Source: Borrelia recurrentis A1
GTDB lineage: Bacteria > Spirochaetota > Spirochaetia > Borreliales > Borreliaceae
DNA: 64,000 nt
Direction of reading: 5' to 3'
Assembly: GCF_000019705.1 (NCBI RefSeq)
Contig: NC_011244.1
Span: 372,001-436,000, forward strand
Numbering within the stretch: the stretch's first letter is position 1; every line of letters starts with the position of its first letter. Below the pieces are notes generated by a model, which worked only from the letters and a program-made list of their open reading frames with translations, was not told the DNA's origin and made no database searches. The position numbers were made by a program, and so were the translations under genes. Below are positions 57,806 through 64,000 of this stretch, in pieces.

Positions 57806-58828
57806 CTATTTTTTACCTAAATAAACACCTATCCAAGCCCAACCATCATTAATTTCTGGATCTTTTGGATAAGAAATTTTTTTAAAAACAAAATACCATT
57901 CCCAAATATGTTCCCAACCACTAGATCCAAGATAAGATATATCATTACTAGAATCTGCTTCAAAAGTTTTTGCAAACTGTATACCATTTTTTCGTCTACT
58001 ACTAAGCTTAATCATAGTTGTCAAAAAACTGTTCGTATTAATCGAATTACTTTTACCACTTCGCTGATCCCAACTTTGAATAAAAAAATTATGTTTATCT
58101 CTTATACTTAATAATTTTGCAGTATTTCCTGAAAAAATATATCTCTTAACATCAGAAATTAAGTCATTCAAATTTCTATAAACTACAAAATCCGGATTAT
58201 CATAATAATTAATCTTAGTCATAACAGCAGAATAATCTCTTGAATCTATTTTTAAATCTGATCGTGGTATTGAGAGTAGTTTTTTATAATAAAGATAAGC
58301 CTCATCATAACTTTGAACATCTTCTAAACTTAAAGCAAGATTGTAATAATAATTACCCCTATCTGCATTGGTCATACTTTCAAAATTATCATTCAGCAAT
58401 AATTTATAATAATTTATTTTGTCTATAGCATCAATATTTAAATTGATCACTCTCTTTGCAATATCTAATTTTATAGAACTATTCTCATAAATATAATCAT
58501 CAAAATTATCAACAATATATCTATAATACGTAAAAGCTATCTCATCTTCCTTAATATAAGAATATATATTACCTATTAAATAAAAATATAAAGGATAATA
58601 TTCCTTATCCTCATCATCAGCAATTCCCTTATTAACAAAACTCAAAGCATCCTCATAATCTTTATTGTGCATATGAATATCAACTATTCTATCAATGATA
58701 AGAAATCTATTTAGACCTTTTTTATTTGAAGCTTCTAAAAGACTTGTTAGACTCTTAATATCACTTTGTTTACTCTTATAGCAACTAAAAATCAGCACTA
58801 GTCCAAACACTTGAATTAATAACTTCAT
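57806..58828 (-). CDS. TPR-like lipoprotein of unknown function
   Basis: A predicted lipoprotein of about 340 residues (lipobox LIFSC, Cys 16) with tandem helical pairs that look like degenerate TPRs: FLIIDRIVDIHMHNKDYEDA, YLIGNIYSYIKEDEIAFTYY and YYNLALSLEDVQSYDEAYLY. The C-terminal 80 residues are Trp/Gly-rich (SSGWEHIWEWYFVFKK, NDGWAWIGVYLGKK). The signal peptide requires ATG 58828; the frame opens earlier at 58870 but would add 14 residues before it. The promoter leaves almost no leader. B31 counterpart BB_0398. Confidence 0.72.
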   Translation of the reverse strand: MKLLIQVFGLVLIFSCYKSKQSDIKSLTSLLEASNKKGLNRFLIIDRIVDIHMHNKDYEDALSFVNKGIADDEDKEYYPLYFYLIGNIYSYIKEDEIAFTYYRYIVDNFDDYIYENSSIKLDIAKRVINLNIDAIDKINYYKLLLNDNFESMTNADRGNYYYNLALSLEDVQSYDEAYLYYKKLLSIPRSDLKIDSRDYSAVMTKINYYDNPDFVVYRNLNDLISDVKRYIFSGNTAKLLSIRDKHNFFIQSWDQRSGKSNSINTNSFLTTMIKLSSRRKNGIQFAKTFEADSSNDISYLGSSGWEHIWEWYFVFKKISYPKDPEINDGWAWIGVYLGKK

Positions 58829-58835
58829 TGTTTTT

Positions 58836-58863
58836 ATTATATAATAAAGGTCATGCATAACAA
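58836..58863 (-). promoter_or_regulatory. Promoter giving a possibly leaderless mRNA for the TPR-like lipoprotein
   Basis: On the minus strand TTGTTA (58863-58858) and a perfect TATAAT (58841-58836) have a 16-bp spacer. Only seven bases (AAAAACA) separate the -10 from ATG 58828, so transcription should start at or next to the start codon. No ribosome binding site is present. Confidence 0.5.
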
Positions 58864-58903
58864 AATACATCTTAAGTTCAATAAAAAATACTGGAATTTT
58901 AAC

Positions 58904-60208
58904 ATGAATAAAAAATTAATCTATATTTTATTATATTTATTATTTTTATCTTGTTCTAATAAAAATGACAAATATGGTATTATCCTAGATTCAAATAATA
59001 GAGAAAAATTACCAAACGGATCTCTTGTAACAATAGAGAATATTAATCAAGACAAAAAAGCAACAATAAATTACAATGGAATAAAATTTATTGTATATAA
59101 ATTCACAATAGAAAAATTTCAAACAAAAAAGGAAGCAGAAGAATTTCAAAACAGTATCCAACCATATATAAATAAATATGCTATAAGTAAAAAAGATCTC
59201 TTACCTCTAAGAACATCCCCAGATAATTACAGAGAAAACATAATACATAGGATACCAAAAGAAACCATACTTAAAATAATACATATTGGAGAAACGACAG
59301 AAGCAGGTTCACTTAAAGGAAAATGGCTATATGCATTAACAAAAGATGGTCATAAGGGTTATGTTTTTGACTATGCACTTGAAGTTTTTGATAATATTCC
59401 TGGAAAAATACTCACACATTCATTAGATCAAACATCACAAGACAATGTAATTCATACATTTAAAAACATAAAATATTTAAGACCACTTTATTATGAAAAA
59501 ATGATTGCAAATAATACTTATAATAAAAATCTACTAAAAAATGAATATGGATTATTTTTTACTCAACAAAACAAAATAAAAATCAACATACCCGAATTAA
59601 ACCTAATTTTTAAATTTGATATAATTGAGGAAGTAAAACCTAACGGCTTTTTATTTAAATCAAAAAACTCAAAGGAAGATTTTATCCTGATAGTAAAAAG
59701 CAACCAAAATTACTACAAAGCAATCATTCAAGTTAAAGAAAACCAACTAGAATCAAATTTCGTCATAATTGAACAAAACATCGAAAAAATCATACTTGAA
59801 TCTGAAAGACAAAATCAAAACCTTATAAACAAATTAACTTCTTACGAAAACTTAACAAATACACAATATGGAAATATTAAATTTAATAAAGATAAAACCT
59901 TTGTTTGGGAAATAGATAACAAAATTTACAATTTACCAAGTTCAGGAACATTTGAAATAATAGGATTTAGTCCAAATTTACAAATATCATATAAAAACGC
60001 CCTAAAACTTATAAATGAGGAAGGAAAAGAATATTTTTGTTTAATAGACTATACAAATAATGCCTTACAACTTATATTTATATCTTCAAAAAACGTAGAA
60101 AACAAATTGATAATAACAAACGATAAAGACAAAATTGCAGTTATTATATTTAATAATAACTCCTCAAATCAAGATATTATTACAAAACAGTTTCAAAAAA
60201 CTATTTAA
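58904..60208 (+). CDS. Lipoprotein with SH3-like domain
   Basis: A predicted lipoprotein of 434 residues; ATG 58904 gives a standard signal (MNKKLIYILLYLLFLSC, Cys 17), while the frame opens at 58853 with 17 extra residues. After about 100 residues an SH3b-like domain is visible (KDLLPLRTSPDNYREN, KETILKIIHIGETT, GKWLYALTKDGHKGYVFDYAL, about 100-165). SH3b domains often bind peptidoglycan. The remainder is beta-rich and unassigned. It is divergent from the TPR-like lipoprotein and 12 bp upstream of the ankyrin gene. B31 counterpart BB_0399. Confidence 0.75.
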   Translation: MNKKLIYILLYLLFLSCSNKNDKYGIILDSNNREKLPNGSLVTIENINQDKKATINYNGIKFIVYKFTIEKFQTKKEAEEFQNSIQPYINKYAISKKDLLPLRTSPDNYRENIIHRIPKETILKIIHIGETTEAGSLKGKWLYALTKDGHKGYVFDYALEVFDNIPGKILTHSLDQTSQDNVIHTFKNIKYLRPLYYEKMIANNTYNKNLLKNEYGLFFTQQNKIKINIPELNLIFKFDIIEEVKPNGFLFKSKNSKEDFILIVKSNQNYYKAIIQVKENQLESNFVIIEQNIEKIILESERQNQNLINKLTSYENLTNTQYGNIKFNKDKTFVWEIDNKIYNLPSSGTFEIIGFSPNLQISYKNALKLINEEGKEYFCLIDYTNNALQLIFISSKNVENKLIITNDKDKIAVIIFNNNSSNQDIITKQFQKTI

Positions 60209-60220
60209 AGGTCAAAATTA

Positions 60221-60877
60221 ATGAAAATAATATTTATAATACTCTTAACACAATTTATTACATCACTAAATGCAAATGAAACTATAAAAACAATAAAGGA
60301 ACTATCAAAAACAGTTTATAATTTTAATAACCAAGAATACACAACAAATAAAGAAAAGTTAGACAAATTAATAGAATTAATAGATATAAATAATAAAAAT
60401 ATCTTACAAGAATTACAAAAAATAAAAAATGAATTTTTAATTACATCTATATATTTCCAAAATATAAAAGGTACCCTAATAGCTATAAATCTTGCTGCAC
60501 AGATAAACTTTAGATATAAAGTATCTCCTTTATCAATTGCAATAATTAACAATGATTTTAAAACTACCAAAATACTAATAGACTATGGTATTAAAATCAA
60601 CAACATAGATGAAACAAAACATTCACCAATATTTTGGGCAATATATCTTAACAATGAAAAAATATTCAACCTTTTAAAAGAACAAGGAGCTGATCTAAGC
60701 CTAACTCTTAAGAATGGAAAAACACCTATACAAGCTGCAATAGAAATTGAAAATATCAATTTGATTGAATTATTGCTTAAAAAAAATGTCTACATCAGCG
60801 ATGAATACAAAAAAGAAATTAAAAATCTAAAAAATCAAAACATAATAAATATCTTTAAAAAATATAAAACAACATAA
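60221..60877 (+). CDS. Exported ankyrin-repeat protein
   Basis: 218 residues with an N-terminal signal peptide (IIFIILLTQFITSLNA) and about four ankyrin repeats from residue 85 on: GTLIAINLAAQINFRYKVSP, LSIAIINNDFKTTKILIDYG, HSPIFWAIYLNNEKIFNLLK and TPIQAAIEIENINLIELLLK. Ankyrin repeats mediate protein binding; here the repeats are in the periplasm or beyond. It is 12 bp after the SH3-like lipoprotein, so a shared role in the envelope is plausible but unproven. B31 counterpart BB_0400. Confidence 0.8.
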   Translation: MKIIFIILLTQFITSLNANETIKTIKELSKTVYNFNNQEYTTNKEKLDKLIELIDINNKNILQELQKIKNEFLITSIYFQNIKGTLIAINLAAQINFRYKVSPLSIAIINNDFKTTKILIDYGIKINNIDETKHSPIFWAIYLNNEKIFNLLKEQGADLSLTLKNGKTPIQAAIEIENINLIELLLKKNVYISDEYKKEIKNLKNQNIINIFKKYKTT

Positions 60878-61026
60878 ATATATGACATATAAATTTTTTA
60901 ACATAACACAGTATTGATATAGATTAATGATAAGAAAATGCAATATCAAATTTATATTTACAAAAAATCTAGTAAAATTTATTATACTATTAATTGTGAT
61001 TTTGCAAATTCAAAAAGGAACAATAT

Positions 61027-62217
61027 ATGAATGAAAAAATAAAATTTTTTCTCACCATCCCCATTGGAATATTATTTGGATTATTCCTGCCATCTGAAAC
61101 TTATAATGCACTCTCACATATTTTCATAAGGTTAACTTATTTTTCTCTAATTCCTTTTTTAATATTTGCAATTCCACTTGGAATAGAAAACATTATAGAA
61201 AATAAAAAATTCAAAAGGTTGTTTGGCAAAATAATCTATTATGGAATTTTAATTAATATTTCAGGAGTAATTATAGCCATAGCTGTTTCAACAATATACC
61301 TACCACAAAGAATTCCAATATTAGATAAAAATATTCAAAATCAATATTTATTTGATAAAAAAATATTTCTTGAAACATTCTTTCCAAAAAATATTTTTAC
61401 TATATTTACAAATAGTAATCCAAATCTTTTAAATATTTATTTAATTTCAATCATTATTGGTGCCAGTTTTTATTACGCAAAACAAAAAGGAAGAATCGCA
61501 AAAGAGCTTCTCTTAAGCATGTCCAATCTTTTTTATAATACAAATGATATTATTGTTAAAATATCACAATTTGGAATTATTTTTATAACAGCAGCATATG
61601 CTGTTAACTTAAAAAATTTTAAGAACTATCAATATTATATAAATAGCATAATTTTTTTATCATTATGGACAGGAATTATCATTCTAATAATAATTCCAAT
61701 GATTAGCTACCGATTAACTAAGAATTTTAAATTATCGTACAAAAATATATTAACATCTCTACATAATATAATATTTGCGGGCCTAACAATGGATACTTAT
61801 GCTCCCTATTCTCTTTTAATAGAAAACATTAAAAATGAAAAAATAAATATAAAAAAATCCATAATCATAAACATACCAATAATAAACTTTATGTCTAAAT
61901 TTGGAACAATTTTCATTTCAACAATTTCTTTCTTTATTATTTTAAAATCCTACTCTAGTTTACCTATAACAATCTATGAAATAAGCTATATGAGTATATT
62001 AGCATTCATTTCCATTTTTGCATTTCCACATATTCCTAATAGTTTAATTTACATAATTACAATGCTATGCTCAACTTATACAAAAGGAATTGAACTTAGT
62101 TACTCAAACATCATACCAATCCTTCCAATCCTAACATCGCTAGCTATAATGATTGACTTTACCTCAAGCATTGCAATAATGCAAATAATAGACTTTAATG
62201 ACTCACAATATACTTAA
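61027..62217 (+). CDS. DAACS-family (glutamate/dicarboxylate symporter-like) transporter, diverged
   Basis: A 396-residue membrane protein with about eight hydrophobic segments that follows the DAACS (GltP/GltT) plan: NKIKFFLTIPIGILFGLFLP at the start, an Arg/Lys turn and FLIFAIPLGIENIIENKKFKRL in TM2-3, then hairpin-like segments. Key motifs are eroded: the serine-rich HP1 motif reads FAGLTMDTYAP, NMDGT is replaced by KFGTIF, and the C-terminal Arg/Asp pair region reads IDFTSSIAIMQIID. Substrate and coupling are therefore uncertain. ATG 61027 follows AAGGAAC. B31 counterpart BB_0401, annotated as glutamate transporter. Confidence 0.75.
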   Translation: MNEKIKFFLTIPIGILFGLFLPSETYNALSHIFIRLTYFSLIPFLIFAIPLGIENIIENKKFKRLFGKIIYYGILINISGVIIAIAVSTIYLPQRIPILDKNIQNQYLFDKKIFLETFFPKNIFTIFTNSNPNLLNIYLISIIIGASFYYAKQKGRIAKELLLSMSNLFYNTNDIIVKISQFGIIFITAAYAVNLKNFKNYQYYINSIIFLSLWTGIIILIIIPMISYRLTKNFKLSYKNILTSLHNIIFAGLTMDTYAPYSLLIENIKNEKINIKKSIIINIPIINFMSKFGTIFISTISFFIILKSYSSLPITIYEISYMSILAFISIFAFPHIPNSLIYIITMLCSTYTKGIELSYSNIIPILPILTSLAIMIDFTSSIAIMQIIDFNDSQYT

Positions 62218-62243
62218 TATCTTAATAACTAAAAAATAAAAAT

Positions 62244-63710
62244 TTAATAAGCTCTTGCAAATAAAACAAAATGCTTGGCTGATGTATTGCAATAAATACA
62301 AGTTACATTATCTAAAGATTTATCTTGAAAATCTTCTGGAATACATCGTATTGTAGCCTTTGTATCATTTTTAATATTTTCTTCACAAACTTCATTTCCA
62401 CACCATGAAGAGAGTACAAATCCTAAATTATCCTTAATATAAGTCTTAAAAAGATCATAATCATTCTCTTTAAAACCAATAATTTCTTTGGTATTTGAAT
62501 TTCTAAATTCTAACGCTTTATTAAATAATTCACATTGCATAGTCTCAAGTTCCTCTTTTATTTTAGGTAATAACTCTTTAAATGATACTTGATACTTAGA
62601 ATTTTTATCTCTATCTCTTCTTGCAACAGTGACACAATCCATTAAAATATCATTAGAACCTATCTCAATTCGTATTGGAATCCCCTTAAATTCTGAAGCA
62701 GCAAATCTAAATCCTGGTGAATTCTTAAAATCTTTATCAATCTCAACCCTAAACTTTTCCTTTACTAAAATATCAAAAATAGTAGTCGCATATTCAAGAA
62801 TTTTTTTATTAACATCATCATCTTTTTTTAAAATAGGAACAATAAGAATTTCTATTGGTGCTATCTTAGGAGGTAAAATCAAACCTTTAGAATCAGAATG
62901 AACCATAATCAATGCCCCAATTAACCTAGTTGAAACCCCCCAACTAGTGGCAAAAACATAACTCATCTCACCGTTTTTATTTTGAAATTTAACATCAAAA
63001 GCCTTGGCAAAATTCAATCCCAAATAATGTGATGTTCCTGCTTGCAAAGCTTTTTTATCTTGCATCAACGCTTCAATTGTATAAGTAGACACAGCACCTG
63101 CAAATTTTTCTCTTTCTGTCTTCTTACCATAAAATACAGGAATAGCCAAATAATCTTCAACAAATTTTTTATAAAGATTTAAAATAAACAAAGCTTCCTC
63201 TTGAGCTTCATTAGAAGTCTCATGAGCAGTATGTCCCTCTTGCCACAAAAACTCAGTAGTACGAAGAAATGGCTTTGTCCTTTTTTCCCAACGAATAATA
63301 TTTGCCCATTGATTTATTTTAATAGGTAAATCTCTATAAGATTTTATCCATTTACTATACATATTCCAAATAATTGTCTCAGAAGTAGGTCTTAAAACCA
63401 AAGGTTCTCTCAATTCTTCACCCCCAGCTGTTGTTACAACAGCAAGTTCTGGAGAGAATCCCTTAACATGCTCTTTTTCCCTCTCTAAAAACTCATAAGG
63501 AATCAGTAATGGAAAATATGCATTCTCATGCCCACTCTCTTTAAACTTATCATCAATTACACTCTGAATTCTCTCCCAAATAGCATATCCATAAGGCATA
63601 ATAACCATACAACCCTTAACAGGACTATAATCAACAAGTTTTGCCTTTTGTACTATATCCAAGTACCATTTAGAAAATTCCTCTTCTCTTGAAGCAATAA
63701 AATCACTCAT
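62244..63710 (-). CDS. proS: Prolyl-tRNA synthetase (eukaryote/archaeal-like type)
   Basis: A class II synthetase of 488 residues, the short form without the bacterial editing insertion. It has VKGCMVIMPYGYAIWERIQ (motif 1 region), LVLRPTSETIIWNMYSKW (about 102), TTEFLWQEGHTAHET (motif 2), AGTSHYLGLNFAKAF and the motif 3 region GVSTRLIGALIMVHSDSKG, then an anticodon domain and a C-terminal zinc-type extension (CGNEVCEE, CIYCNTSAKHFVLFARAY). ATG 63710, with GGAAGG about eight bases upstream, is preferred to GTG 63719, which touches that site. It is convergent with the transporter gene. B31 counterpart BB_0402. Confidence 0.96.
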   Translation of the reverse strand: MSDFIASREEEFSKWYLDIVQKAKLVDYSPVKGCMVIMPYGYAIWERIQSVIDDKFKESGHENAYFPLLIPYEFLEREKEHVKGFSPELAVVTTAGGEELREPLVLRPTSETIIWNMYSKWIKSYRDLPIKINQWANIIRWEKRTKPFLRTTEFLWQEGHTAHETSNEAQEEALFILNLYKKFVEDYLAIPVFYGKKTEREKFAGAVSTYTIEALMQDKKALQAGTSHYLGLNFAKAFDVKFQNKNGEMSYVFATSWGVSTRLIGALIMVHSDSKGLILPPKIAPIEILIVPILKKDDDVNKKILEYATTIFDILVKEKFRVEIDKDFKNSPGFRFAASEFKGIPIRIEIGSNDILMDCVTVARRDRDKNSKYQVSFKELLPKIKEELETMQCELFNKALEFRNSNTKEIIGFKENDYDLFKTYIKDNLGFVLSSWCGNEVCEENIKNDTKATIRCIPEDFQDKSLDNVTCIYCNTSAKHFVLFARAY

Positions 63711-64000
63711 AAACCACACCTTCCCTAAAAACTTAAAACTTAACTATAAAGACACAATATAATTTGACCTTAAAAGCAAAAATCTACTTTTTACAATAAA
63801 GGATATCATATATATTAATTCCAAGATCAATATTCTCTAAGTTTTCTGACTTTTATACATACCATAATTTTTAATTAATAATACAATATAAGATATTTAA
63901 TAAAAATAACCTATCTTACAATTATGGAAAATAACTAAAAACAATCTTATCAACTCATAAGTAAAATTTATACTTAAATTTATATTTATATTAAAAATAT
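63711..64000. other. AT-rich region without a recognised gene
   Basis: From the proS start to the right edge I see no coding region, tRNA or clear terminator. It should hold the proS promoter and upstream sequences. Base composition is extremely AT-rich, with short direct and inverted TATA/TTAA runs of no clear meaning. Confidence 0.6.

Noticed and set aside
1-64000. CRISPR arrays, insertion sequences, prophage genes, riboswitches
   Set aside because: No regularly spaced repeats, transposase or phage motifs, or recognisable riboswitch aptamers were seen; gene order is that of a conserved Borrelia chromosome.

Overview
The window is a very AT-rich, colinear piece of a Borrelia chromosome, most likely from a relapsing-fever-group species rather than the Lyme group. 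Gene order follows the B. burgdorferi B31 chromosome from about BB_0342 (gatA, cut by the left edge) to BB_0402 (proS). B31 locus numbers and comparisons in this answer are from memory of gene order and protein similarity, not from a search. Three things point to the relapsing-fever side: the interval between pdeA and the M18 aminopeptidase is only 132 bp, with no room for the mgsA and la7/p22 genes I recall there in B31; the four bmp genes are in a different order from B31; and no Lyme-type accessory insertions are present. There are no phages, insertion sequences, CRISPR arrays or plasmid genes.

Layout. 1-9.6 kb: GatCA amidotransferase, PcrA/UvrD helicase, RodZ-like and LolA-like envelope proteins (minus), then RqcH/NFACT, pyruvate kinase and a MEMO-family gene without a standard start codon (plus), then L28. 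9.6-18.5 kb: spirochaete proteins of unknown function, the CarD-type regulator LtpA, a degenerate WecG/TagA-like protein, RsmE and the CtpA protease. 18.5-24.9 kb (plus): a small membrane protein, a MinD/FlhG-like ATPase, Lgt, the EAL phosphodiesterase PdeA, an M18 aminopeptidase and a PTS-EIIB-like protein without its cysteine. 24.9-33.1 kb (minus): GpsA, a frameshifted ClpA-like chaperone, and TyrS, GlyS and GltX. 33.3-36.8 kb (plus): the HD-GYP protein PdeB, then Pfs-MetK-LuxS, the activated methyl cycle and AI-2 block. 36.9-40.2 kb (minus): HIT protein, MgtE, a trehalase-like hydrolase.

40.5-56.9 kb is one long minus-strand expression unit. In transcription order it reads tRNA-Thr, rpmG, tRNA-Trp, secE, nusG, rplKAJL, rpoB, rpoC, rpsL, rpsG, bmpD and three more Bmp-type nucleoside-binding lipoproteins. 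56.9-60.9 kb holds four envelope or lipoprotein genes of unknown function (TPR-like, SH3-like, ankyrin). The window ends with a divergent DAACS-type transporter and proS.

Most genes, and all heavily expressed ones, lie on the minus strand, and coding on that strand is G/T-rich. Plus-strand genes are A/C-rich and encode Lys/Asn/Ile-rich proteins. This fits replication forks entering from the right, since oriC lies near dnaA beyond the right edge in Borrelia. Several genes start with TTG or GTG, each supported by a purine-rich ribosome binding site.

The most unusual items are the apparent AUA start of the MEMO gene, the ClpA-like gene (homopolymer frameshift plus decayed ATP sites), loss of key residues in the EIIB-like protein and in PdeB, the reorganised bmp cluster, and inverted repeats at pdeB, between bmp genes and between rplL and rpoB. 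I do not see a complete novel multi-gene system.
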